Assembly (NCBI GenBank): GCA_022180565.1
Contig: BQML01000002.1
Coordinates: 1-64,000 of the forward strand
From: Bacteroidia bacterium
Lineage (GTDB): Bacteria > Bacteroidota > Ignavibacteria > UBA10030
DNA length: 64,000 nt
Reading direction: 5' to 3'
The notes under the pieces are model-generated. The model was not told where the DNA came from. It ran no database searches and saw nothing but the letters and a program-made list of their open reading frames with translations. Of the stretch, positions 57,130 through 64,000 are shown in pieces. Numbering within the stretch: position 1 is the stretch's first letter; each line of letters opens with the position of its first letter. The position numbers and the translations under genes are program-made.

Positions 57130-57144
57130 AAAAAAACTGATGGA

Positions 57145-57888
57145 TTAAGAATCATCCTGCCGCCTTTTCCTCACCGCCTCGTACATCACCAACGCTCCGG
57201 CAACGGAAGCATTCAGGGATTTCACGGTACCAAAGACCGGGATTCTTACCAGATAATCGCATTTCTCTTTCACCAATCTTCTCATCCCGCGGCCCTCATT
57301 TCCCACGACCACGGCGATTCCCCCGTCATAATCGATCTCATCGTACGTCTTTTCCCCCTCCTCGTCGGTTCCAACGATCCACAGGCCGTGCTCCTTCAAC
57401 AGATCAAGAGTATGCGCGATGTTGGCGACCCGCGCGGCGGGCAAATGAAGCGATGCGCCGGCGGAGGATCTTGCCACTACTTCGGTGATGCCCGCCCCCC
57501 GGTGTTTTGTGAGAATCACACCGTGGAAACCGGCACACTCGGCCGTTCTGATCAAAGCCCCCAGATTGTGCGGGTCCTCAATTTCGTCAAGAATCAAAAA
57601 ACGCGGTGATGCACCGGATTGCTTCACCTGATCAAGGAGATCTTCGATCTCCACATACTCTTTGGATTCCACAACTGCGGCCACGCCCTGTGCCGTTGCC
57701 ATATCCGCGATCTGCGCGAATCTCTGCTTGTCCACTTCGGTCACCGGCACCCCCGCCCGACGGGCCTGGTGACGAATATCGTCAATGACTTTTCCGCGGG
57801 TACCATAGAGGATCAGGATCTTCTGGATCGATCGTGGCGACTTGAGCGCCTCGAGGACGGGTTTTCTGCCGCTGACCGTCAGGCTCAT
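57145..57888 (-). CDS. rlmB: 23S rRNA 2'-O-ribose methyltransferase RlmB-like (SPOUT)
   Basis: The 247-residue enzyme has an N-terminal substrate-binding domain (VSGRKPVLEALKS) and a knotted SpoU-type catalytic domain: LILDEIEDPHNLGALIRTAECAGFHGVIL, VVVGNEGRGMRRLV and IPVFGTVKSLNASVAGALVMYEAVR, which bind SAM in the trefoil knot. Residue spacing fits RlmB, which methylates G2251 in E. coli 23S rRNA; the close TrmH relatives are the alternative. The gene ends a minus-strand run and converges with the NtrC gene 15 bases away. Confidence 0.88.
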   Translation of the reverse strand: MSLTVSGRKPVLEALKSPRSIQKILILYGTRGKVIDDIRHQARRAGVPVTEVDKQRFAQIADMATAQGVAAVVESKEYVEIEDLLDQVKQSGASPRFLILDEIEDPHNLGALIRTAECAGFHGVILTKHRGAGITEVVARSSAGASLHLPAARVANIAHTLDLLKEHGLWIVGTDEEGEKTYDEIDYDGGIAVVVGNEGRGMRRLVKEKCDYLVRIPVFGTVKSLNASVAGALVMYEAVRKRRQDDS

Positions 57889-58337
57889 CGCTTTTTCTCC
57901 CCGGCGAACCGCTTTCGTCGCGACCGTGCCTCATGCTTTTCGATTGTCCATCCAACAACAAAAATTACGATCCCGGCAAGAAAAAAGTACAGGTCGGTCC
58001 ACATGTCTCCCAGAAGCCCATACATGAATCCGAAAAAGACCACGACGATGGCAAGGGCTTGGAGAAATTTCGCAACATAGTAAATCCGCGGCGGGGGCGT
58101 CAGGGACAGAAAAAGTTTCCAGAGCGTGTCGTCAGAGATGTTGCCCGACACGGTTCTGCCGTTTTCGGCAACGAGGACCGGAAAGTCGTTCCGGTATTGA
58201 TTGAACCGCGGATCCCCTTCGTGCAGATTGACGATTCTCAGGTCCACGCCAAGTTCAACGGCCATCGGTCCCGCTCTTTTCTTGAGTTCCTCGCACAAAC
58301 TGCAGTCGTCCTTTGTGAACATTTCGACCACACTCAT
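57885..58337 (-). CDS. Thioredoxin-fold protein with two membrane helices
   Basis: The 150-residue protein starts at an ATG with a GAGGAG ribosome site. It opens with VVEMFTKDDCSLCEELKKRAG, a glutaredoxin-like fold with a CxxC motif (Cys12, Cys15), continues with FPVLVAENGRTVSGNISDDTL, and after residue about 85 has two membrane helices (AKFLQALAIVVVFFGFMYGL and LYFFLAGIVIFVVGW) and an Arg/Lys-rich cytoplasmic end. This looks like the DUF836 family fused to a short membrane anchor. It overlaps lgt and rlmB by four bases each; a redox role near the membrane is possible. Confidence 0.82.
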   Translation of the reverse strand: MSVVEMFTKDDCSLCEELKKRAGPMAVELGVDLRIVNLHEGDPRFNQYRNDFPVLVAENGRTVSGNISDDTLWKLFLSLTPPPRIYYVAKFLQALAIVVVFFGFMYGLLGDMWTDLYFFLAGIVIFVVGWTIEKHEARSRRKRFAGEKKR

Positions 58338-59152
58338 GCGGAACTCCTCGCTGAGGTGCGGGAGAGTATCCACCATCCCGCGATTCCTGCAACCACGAGA
58401 GCCAGGGCGAAGAGTTGGTACTGGGTAAGACCGGCTATGATCCTCGCATTGATCCTGAGGAATTCGATCACAAACCGTTCCACTCCCGCAAGGACGAGAT
58501 AGGCCATGAAGAGTTTTCCTCTTATGCCAATCCGTGTCCGCAGGCGCCAGAGGATTGCGAAGAAAAGAGCGCTTAGGAGGAGCTCGTACACCGGGGTAGG
58601 ATGACATAACGTCGCGTCGGGCACGACACCGCCGGGGTACCGGGCGGTGATCTCAGGGAAATTCCTGAAAGCTTCGGACGGCGGCAACGTGCCTTTTGAG
58701 TAATCCGTTCCCCACGGCAGGTCGGTGGGGAACCCGTAATCGCCGTCGCCGGCAAAATGACAGCCAAGTCGGGCAATGCCGTACCCCAACATCAGGGCTG
58801 GGGAAGTCCCGTCAGCCACCGTCAAGAAACTCAGCGAGCGCCGTCTCACGTACCACCAGATCGCTGCGGTGGCCAGGAGGAATCCACCGAAGTACGAAAG
58901 CCCGCCGGGGGAAAAGAGAATTCCCGGATCGGCGACGAAGTGGCTCCAATGTTCGAGAACGTAGAGGATTTTTGCGCCTGCAACACCGCCGACAAGAGCC
59001 AGGAGCGTAATCGTGCCTGCAAGATCGGGGGGAAGGTTCTTGCGGCGGTACTCGAGGGTCATCAGCCAGCTTGCCGTGATGAATCCGAGCGCGAGCATCA
59101 GGCCGTAACTGTACAGGGTGAAGGGTCCTATTTCAACGATGACGGGGCACAT
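58334..59152 (-). CDS. lgt: Prolipoprotein diacylglyceryl transferase
   Basis: The 272-residue inner-membrane enzyme transfers diacylglycerol to the lipobox Cys of lipoproteins. Several membrane helices are visible; family landmarks are IGPFTLYSYGLMLALGF, GLSYFGGFLLATAA, GYGIARLGCHFAGDGDYG (the Arg/Gly-rich site where RIGNFINGE is usual) and CHPTPVYELLLSALFFAILW. A Cys-His pair at the active-site loop is as in many non-proteobacterial Lgt. Translational overlap with the thioredoxin-like gene suggests a joint operon. Confidence 0.92.
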   Translation of the reverse strand: MCPVIVEIGPFTLYSYGLMLALGFITASWLMTLEYRRKNLPPDLAGTITLLALVGGVAGAKILYVLEHWSHFVADPGILFSPGGLSYFGGFLLATAAIWWYVRRRSLSFLTVADGTSPALMLGYGIARLGCHFAGDGDYGFPTDLPWGTDYSKGTLPPSEAFRNFPEITARYPGGVVPDATLCHPTPVYELLLSALFFAILWRLRTRIGIRGKLFMAYLVLAGVERFVIEFLRINARIIAGLTQYQLFALALVVAGIAGWWILSRTSARSSA

Positions 59153-59157
59153 GCGGG

Positions 59158-59565
59158 TTATGCAGGAAGTTCAACGGGTTCCGGGGAAAACACGACAAAG
59201 GGATGCCGGGGTTCCGAAAGCACTTTCACGGCCGGGGGACGGAGCTTGAATTCGTAGACATTTTCTTCACCGTCCACGTTCCGGATCATCACTTCGATTG
59301 TCCCGGACAAGCCGGTGTAGAAGCGATACCCTCGGGCAGGTCCGACGCCCGGCATCACCGAACGCGGCGCATTCAATCCGAGGATGTGAAGCGTTATGGA
59401 ATTCTTCTCACGGTTGTCGGAGATCAACAGCTCGTAATGAAAACTGACGAATTCCTTCGTAGTTTCGATGACGAAGGCGATTCCGGCTTTCTGCGACTCC
59501 GGGTCCTTTGCCGGAAACACGCGCAGCCGGTACTCGGGTTCCCTCAGTTTCTTCGTCCGTGCCAC
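59158..59565 (-). CDS. Small conserved-looking protein of unknown function
   Basis: The 135-residue protein has no signal peptide and no membrane segment. It is a mostly beta-strand composition (alternating hydrophobic residues in YRLRVFPAKDPESQKAGIAFVIETTKEFVSFHYELLISDNREKNSITLHILGL and IEVMIRNVDGEENVYEFKLRPP). The N-terminus is basic. I do not recognise a family. It sits between lgt and hisS with three- and five-base gaps, so it is surely translated as part of the run if it is real. Confidence 0.6.
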   Translation of the reverse strand: MARTKKLREPEYRLRVFPAKDPESQKAGIAFVIETTKEFVSFHYELLISDNREKNSITLHILGLNAPRSVMPGVGPARGYRFYTGLSGTIEVMIRNVDGEENVYEFKLRPPAVKVLSEPRHPFVVFSPEPVELPA

Positions 59566-59568
59566 GGC

Positions 59569-60819
59569 TCATGAGAAGGTCTTTGCAAAAGTGCCGAGGG
59601 AAATGGCCTGTTCCTTCCCTGTCTTCATCTCTTTCAGCTTCCCGGTCCCTGTCGTAAGCTCTTCCTCGCCGATGACCAGTACGAACTCTGCGTGTTGGCG
59701 ATCAGCTTCACGCAACTGTGCCTTGACACTGCGTTCGAGGTAATCGGTTTCCGAAGGGATGCCGCGTGCCCTGAGCGCACAGACCGTTTCGAAGGCCCAT
59801 GTGCGCGACCGACGGTCGATGCCGATCAGAAAGACCTTCGGTCCTGCGGCCCCTGGAGCGGCAATGTTCTGTTTCTCCAGGACCATCATCAAACGTTCCA
59901 TGCCCGCAGCGAACCCGACTCCCGGAGTAGGCTTGCCGCCAAGTTCCTCAACCAGCAGATCGTAGCGGCCCCCGCCTGCCAGGGCGTTCTGCGATCCCAA
60001 ATCCCTGCTGGTAATTTCGAATGCCGTCTTCGTGTAGTAATCGAGCCCTCGGACGAGGTGCCCGTCGATCTCAAAGGAAATCTTCAGGTTTTTCAGCAAT
60101 TCCTGAACCCGCACAAAATGAGCAGAGCACTCCGCGCATAAGTGATCCTTCATCAGCGGCATGGACCTGGTTGCCTTCCGGTCACTTTCATCCTTCGAAT
60201 CCAGCACGCGAAACGGATTTTGTTCGATGCGAGACTGACTGTCTACAGAAAGTTGTGCCCGGATCTTCCGTAACTCGCTCCTGAGCAGCTCCCTGTAAGG
60301 GGGGCGACAGCGTGGACAACCCACGGAATTGATCAAAAGGCCTGTTTGAACAACCCCGAGGTTTCTGTAAATCATCAGCGGGATCAGCATCATTTCCACG
60401 TCAAGCTCAGGTGCCATGGCTCCCAGCGCTTCAGCGCCGAACTGATGGAATTGGCGTAGTCGGCCCGCCTGCGGACGTTCCTGGCGAAACATCGGCCCCA
60501 GGTAATAAAGTTTTGTCAGCAATCCCTGCTCAGCGAGGTTGTTCTGAATATAGGCCCGGAGCGCCGATGCCGTCCCTTCGGGCTTCAGCGTCACGCTGTC
60601 CCCGCTGCGGTCCACAAACGTGTACATCTCTTTGGAAACAATGTCGGTCAGCTCACCGATGCTACGGGCGAACAGCTCGGTCTGTTCCAGGACAGGTGTC
60701 CGGATCTCGCGATAATTGAAGATCTGCATGACCTGGTGAACGACGTTCTCCACCGCGCGCCATCGCGCGGCCTCGTCCGGCAGGATGTCGCGCATGCCTT
60801 TGATGGTTCGGAATTTCAC
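59569..60819 (-). CDS. hisS: Histidyl-tRNA synthetase
   Basis: The 416-residue class II synthetase has motif 1 near IRTPVLEQTELFARSIG, motif 2 in MYTFVDRSGDSVTLKPEGTASALRAYIQNNL, the histidine-A region LVRGLDYYTKTAFEI, GGGRYDLLVEELGGKP and motif 3 GVGFAAGMERLMMVL, followed by an anticodon-binding domain (VFLIGIDRRSRTWAFETV). All catalytic landmarks are present. It follows the EIIA-Ntr gene by 42 bases. Confidence 0.96.
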   Translation of the reverse strand: MKFRTIKGMRDILPDEAARWRAVENVVHQVMQIFNYREIRTPVLEQTELFARSIGELTDIVSKEMYTFVDRSGDSVTLKPEGTASALRAYIQNNLAEQGLLTKLYYLGPMFRQERPQAGRLRQFHQFGAEALGAMAPELDVEMMLIPLMIYRNLGVVQTGLLINSVGCPRCRPPYRELLRSELRKIRAQLSVDSQSRIEQNPFRVLDSKDESDRKATRSMPLMKDHLCAECSAHFVRVQELLKNLKISFEIDGHLVRGLDYYTKTAFEITSRDLGSQNALAGGGRYDLLVEELGGKPTPGVGFAAGMERLMMVLEKQNIAAPGAAGPKVFLIGIDRRSRTWAFETVCALRARGIPSETDYLERSVKAQLREADRQHAEFVLVIGEEELTTGTGKLKEMKTGKEQAISLGTFAKTFS

Positions 60820-60861
60820 GAGGGAGAGGATGAGAAAAAGTGGTATTCGGCCGCGACGGGC

Positions 60862-61332
60862 TTACGCTTCAAGGTACGTGGCCTCCTCCTGGCGGAGGAT
60901 GTCCAGGACTTCGGACGGCGAGCGAGCTCCCAGAAGTCTGGAACGGAACTCCTCCTTGTTCATAAGCCGGGAGATGCGGCTGAGGAGCTTGATATGCGGG
61001 CCGACCATGCTGTCGCGGCCGATAAGCAGGAACACGATTCGGACCGGCTGTTCGTCCAGCGACTTGTAGTCGATGGGTTGGGCCGTCACGGCCAGAGCTC
61101 CAACAATGTCGGTCACAGCGTCAGTTTTTCCATGAGGAATGGCGAACCCGGACCCGACGCCCGTGGACATGATCTTCTCGCGTTCGAAGATTGCTTCCCG
61201 GATCTTCTCCTTGTCCTGTACTTTGTCGGATGTCGCTGCGAGGTCGATGAGGGCGTTCAGGACGTCCTCTTTTGTCGCTCCCGGAAGGCCGGTCTTGATG
61301 AACTGCTCTGTGAGAATGTCGGTGATCTTCAT
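60862..61332 (-). CDS. PTS EIIA-Ntr-type protein
   Basis: The 156-residue protein has the EIIA fructose/nitrogen fold. The phosphorylatable His is His67 in STGVGSGFAIPHGKTDAVTDI, followed by PVRIVFLLIGRDSMVGPHIKLLSRISRLM. The ATG at 61332 is preferred over the longer frame because it begins MKITDILTEQFI. EIIA-Ntr proteins regulate metabolism and often lie near rpoN; here the neighbours are hisS and the sugar-nucleotide enzyme. No EI, HPr or EIIBC gene is in the window, so a regulatory role is likely. Confidence 0.9.
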   Translation of the reverse strand: MKITDILTEQFIKTGLPGATKEDVLNALIDLAATSDKVQDKEKIREAIFEREKIMSTGVGSGFAIPHGKTDAVTDIVGALAVTAQPIDYKSLDEQPVRIVFLLIGRDSMVGPHIKLLSRISRLMNKEEFRSRLLGARSPSEVLDILRQEEATYLEA

Positions 61333-61360
61333 GTCTGTGGCGCCTTCTTTCGGGAAGCGT

Positions 61361-63871
61361 TCATTCCTCGGCAATCCATCGCGAGATCTTCTCTTCGTAT
61401 TCTTTCGAAAGCTGTTGGGCGAGGGCCGGGTCTTCGGATTCCGCGTTGATATGGAACAACGGCCGCGAACGGTCCGGATTCAGAAAGACGGATGTGTGCT
61501 TCGATCTGTTCCGTGGAAAGACCTTGACCCCCTCGACCAATTGACGGGGGAGGGCCTCGGAATCCTTCATCAGCCTCCTCATGACGCGGCCTTTGACCTG
61601 CCACGAACAAGGAATGTTTTTTTTGACAAAATGCAAGCGTCTCGTCTCCCGATCGACATCACCGAGCCGTTTTCGCGTGACGGCCATAAACTCCAGGAGT
61701 TTCACAGCCGAGTACATGCCGTCCGAAGCAAAGAGGAATTCGTTGAAGATGAATCCCCCTTTTGTCCCGCCGACAAACCTGATGTTCTGTCCGATCGCGG
61801 CATCCATGAGGGCCAGGTGGTTATCCTTGGTTCGCACCACCGTGATACCCAGTTCCTCGGCCAGAAGGTCGATCTCGCACGAGGCCGAAATCGGTACGGC
61901 GATTGTATTCAGAGCAGGGTCGGCGAGTTTCGCCAGGCGCGCCATCAGAGTGAGCAAACGGTCGCTGTCGATGGAGGTTCCCCGTTCGTCTACACAAAAG
62001 ATCTTCTCCGCTCCCGCGTCGAGCATCACGCCGACGTCGTACTGGAGCGAGGTCACCACGAAGGCGAGATCTTTCAGCGATTGCTCGAATTGCTCCTTCG
62101 TGCGGGTGAGGCGACGACTGTCAAGATAGGCATTGAGAGATACGACCTGTACGTTCAGGGTACCGAGGATGTTCGGGAAGATTGTTGAGGCGACTCCATT
62201 GGAGTAATCGATGACCAGCTTCAAATCGGCGGCGCGGATGGCCTCGACGTTGATCGTGGCCAGAAAGCGTTCGATGTAGCTCTCGGTGGTACGCTCGGGA
62301 AAGGTCACTGTACCGACGGAGTCGTAGGAAGTGCGCGGGATATCCTCGCCAAAAAACAAACGTTCCAGCGTCTTGGTTTTGCTGGTCGGAAGATCCTTGC
62401 CGTCACGGTCGAAGAAAATGACATCGGTCATGTTCTTGTCGAACGGGGATTTCCGCACATGAAAGCCCCCCTTCTCCTTGCCGGACTTCAGTTCATGACG
62501 CACGATGGGGATCGATGTTGCCCGGAGGTCGCTGCAGTGGACTCCAGCGGACATCAGGCCGCACATCAGCGAGCGGTTAATCATGCGCGAGACATTGTCT
62601 GCATCCCGGCTTGCCACCACCGTTGAGCCGGGGCCGACAAACGCGCCGAACGCCGCGCCAAGCTTGGCGGCGAATTCCGGATTGATCTCGATGTTGGAGA
62701 TGCCGGTCACCGTTGAATTGCGGAAGAGTTCCCTGAGCCATTGATCCTCCCACACGAGGCTCCGCGTGACCGTCGCACCCTCCTCGACGACTTTCTCGGG
62801 CCAGAGTTTGATGTTCGAAAAAATGCTGCTGCGTTTTCCGATGATGCATTGATCGCCGAGGAACACGTTCTCGCCGATGCTTGCCTCGTCGCCGATGATG
62901 CACTTTGAGCCGACGACGTCTGAGGAAAGCTGGGCTTTGGCGCCCACCTGTGTTCCATGCCAGATAACCGAGTTGGCGATGAACGCTCCCGGGAAAACCT
63001 CGCAATCATCACCGATGACCGAGTTGGCAATGACCGCATCAGCATGGATGCGGGAGTTCCTGCCGATGATGACCGTTCCGGACAGATGCCTGGGATCGGT
63101 TTCTACGCGGCTTCCTTCACCGACCGTCACCCGACCCCTCGTTTTTCCATCCACCGTCAATTTCACGATGCCGCGCAGGGTGTCGAAGTGGGCGTCCTGG
63201 TACTCGTGTAGGTTTCCAATGTCCTTCCAATAGCCGGAGGCGACGTAGCCGTAGAGCGGAAGCTCCAGCTCGAGCATGAGCGGAAAGAGGTTCTTGCTGA
63301 AGTCGAATTCCTCGCCTTCGGGGATAAGGTCGAGGACGTCACGTTCCAGAATATAAATGCCGGTATTGATCGTATCGCTGAAGACCTCGCCCCATGACGG
63401 CTTCTCGAGGAATCGGCTGATGCGGCCGTCGTCTCTCGTGAGCACGACGCCGAATTGCAGAGGATTGGTCACGCGTGTCAGGACGATCGTGGCTTTCGAT
63501 TTCCTGGTTTGGTGGAAGCGGATTGCCGCCGTGAGGTCGAAATCCGTGAGGACATCGCCGCTGATGACCAGGAAGCGGTCATCCAGGAACTCCCCCGTGT
63601 TCCGCACGCTTCCCGCCGTGCCGAGGTCCGCTTCGGCCTTTTTGTACGTAATTCGGACCCCCCACTTGTTTCCGTCACCGAAATAGGAGGAGATGATCTC
63701 GGGCTGATAGAACAGGGTGGCGATGAGGTCGGTGATGTTGTGCGATTTCAGGAGCGTGACGATGTGCTCCATCATCGGACGGTTCACCATCGGGACCATG
63801 GGCTTCGGAATGTTGCAGGTGAGCGGACGCAACCGTGTGCCGAATCCGCCCGCCATGACGACGGCTTTCAT
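61361..63871 (-). CDS. Mannose-1-phosphate guanylyltransferase fused to a degenerate phosphomannomutase domain
   Basis: The 836-residue protein has an N-terminal nucleotidyltransferase (about 1-230: [42 protein letters not shown]), a left-handed beta-helix (about 245-370, repeated IGDxxxI hexapeptides such as [25 protein letters not shown]) and a C-terminal phosphohexomutase-like region (about 385-836). In that region the catalytic TASHNP is replaced by HVRKSP near 468, the DGDGDR metal loop by LDAGAEKIF near 617, and the GExSGH loop by GGTKGG near 703. Known homologues have this fused layout. The first domain probably makes an NDP-sugar; the second is likely inactive. The ATG at 63871 has no clear ribosome site. 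Confidence 0.88.
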   Translation of the reverse strand: MKAVVMAGGFGTRLRPLTCNIPKPMVPMVNRPMMEHIVTLLKSHNITDLIATLFYQPEIISSYFGDGNKWGVRITYKKAEADLGTAGSVRNTGEFLDDRFLVISGDVLTDFDLTAAIRFHQTRKSKATIVLTRVTNPLQFGVVLTRDDGRISRFLEKPSWGEVFSDTINTGIYILERDVLDLIPEGEEFDFSKNLFPLMLELELPLYGYVASGYWKDIGNLHEYQDAHFDTLRGIVKLTVDGKTRGRVTVGEGSRVETDPRHLSGTVIIGRNSRIHADAVIANSVIGDDCEVFPGAFIANSVIWHGTQVGAKAQLSSDVVGSKCIIGDEASIGENVFLGDQCIIGKRSSIFSNIKLWPEKVVEEGATVTRSLVWEDQWLRELFRNSTVTGISNIEINPEFAAKLGAAFGAFVGPGSTVVASRDADNVSRMINRSLMCGLMSAGVHCSDLRATSIPIVRHELKSGKEKGGFHVRKSPFDKNMTDVIFFDRDGKDLPTSKTKTLERLFFGEDIPRTSYDSVGTVTFPERTTESYIERFLATINVEAIRAADLKLVIDYSNGVASTIFPNILGTLNVQVVSLNAYLDSRRLTRTKEQFEQSLKDLAFVVTSLQYDVGVMLDAGAEKIFCVDERGTSIDSDRLLTLMARLAKLADPALNTIAVPISASCEIDLLAEELGITVVRTKDNHLALMDAAIGQNIRFVGGTKGGFIFNEFLFASDGMYSAVKLLEFMAVTRKRLGDVDRETRRLHFVKKNIPCSWQVKGRVMRRLMKDSEALPRQLVEGVKVFPRNRSKHTSVFLNPDRSRPLFHINAESEDPALAQQLSKEYEEKISRWIAEE

Positions 63872-63913
63872 GATGGAGGGGGGAGAAAATTGAACCAACA
63901 ACCGTTCATCGAA

Positions 63914-63942
63914 AAAGTAGGGAAAAAAACCAACTGTCGCAA
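63914..63942 (-). promoter_or_regulatory. Predicted promoter of the minus-strand run ending in rlmB
   Basis: On the minus strand TTGCGA (63942-63937) and TACTTT (63919-63914) are spaced by 17 bases, about 45 bases ahead of the ATG at 63871. The -10 box is the same TACTTT seen at 1719-1724. The last 58 bases of the window hold nothing else that I can support. Confidence 0.5.
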
Positions 63943-64000
63943 CAATGAACGCAGTTTTGGGGAAAGGATGGGGTTTTTCCTGTCTCGGACGCGAGGAGAG

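Overview
The window reads as a contiguous, gene-dense bacterial chromosome segment of moderately high G+C. There is no phage, insertion sequence, CRISPR array, rRNA or recognisable tRNA. The gene content fits a respiring member of the Bacteroidota/Chlorobiota/Ignavibacteria (FCB) side of the tree: an 11-subunit complex I operon without nuoEFG, a Nif3/zinc-ribbon pair, monofunctional biotin ligase next to type III pantothenate kinase, and promoters whose -10 box often reads TAnnTTT. That placement is an inference and is not proved by any single gene.

Layout. 1-2.8 kb: a partial DUF1003 membrane protein, a PduO-type cobalamin adenosyltransferase, an unrecognised helical protein, a CBS-pair protein and a dicluster ferredoxin. 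2.8-3.05 kb: a terminator, six 16-bp tandem repeats and a near-consensus promoter. 3.1-13.6 kb: nuoABCDHIJKLMN. 13.6-17.6 kb: a response regulator with a degenerate histidine-kinase-like helical domain, coaX, birA and an exported M28 peptidase. 17.6-24 kb: a heat-shock cluster of three small Hsp20 genes, dnaK and clpB, with a sigma-54-like promoter in front and hairpins between genes. 24-33 kb: rsmB, a DUF58 protein, uvrA, an alkyladenine glycosylase, an acylating aldehyde dehydrogenase with a probable microcompartment-targeting tail, an RluA-type pseudouridine synthase and a methyltransferase. 33-40.3 kb, minus strand: ruvB, ruvA, ruvC, recJ, RNase P RNA (rnpB), RNase HI, a zinc-ribbon coiled-coil protein and a Nif3-family protein.

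40.4-43.1 kb is a signalling cluster: a REC protein fused to a histidine-kinase dimerisation domain that lacks any ATPase domain, divergent from a stand-alone receiver and an NtrC-type sigma-54 activator. 43.1-43.8 kb is non-coding and holds a candidate structured RNA. 43.8-57.1 kb carries a glutaryl-CoA-dehydrogenase-like gene and then a very tightly packed plus-strand run: guaB, an M24 peptidase, a glycosyltransferase, purD, a sugar-nucleotide epimerase, meaB, an acyl-CoA dehydrogenase, a methylcrotonyl-CoA-carboxylase-like carboxyltransferase, an exported protein of unknown function and a second NtrC-type regulator. 57.1-63.9 kb, minus strand, is another packed run: a mannose-1-phosphate guanylyltransferase fused to a degenerate phosphomannomutase, EIIA-Ntr, hisS, a small unknown protein, lgt, a thioredoxin-fold membrane protein and rlmB.

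How it fits together. The adenosyltransferase (407), MeaB (51169), acyl-CoA dehydrogenases and carboxyltransferase point to branched-chain amino-acid or odd-chain acyl-CoA breakdown ending in B12-dependent methylmalonyl-CoA mutase; the mutase and the biotin carboxylase subunit are not in the window. Complex I without NuoEFG presumably takes electrons from ferredoxin or another donor rather than directly from NADH, and a ferredoxin gene lies immediately upstream. The most unusual items are the two REC-DHp proteins without kinase domains, the encapsulation-type tail on the aldehyde dehydrogenase, the degenerate mutase domain, the repeat block ahead of the nuo promoter, and the regulatory architecture of the heat-shock cluster. 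I did not see a clearly novel multi-gene defence or biosynthetic system.
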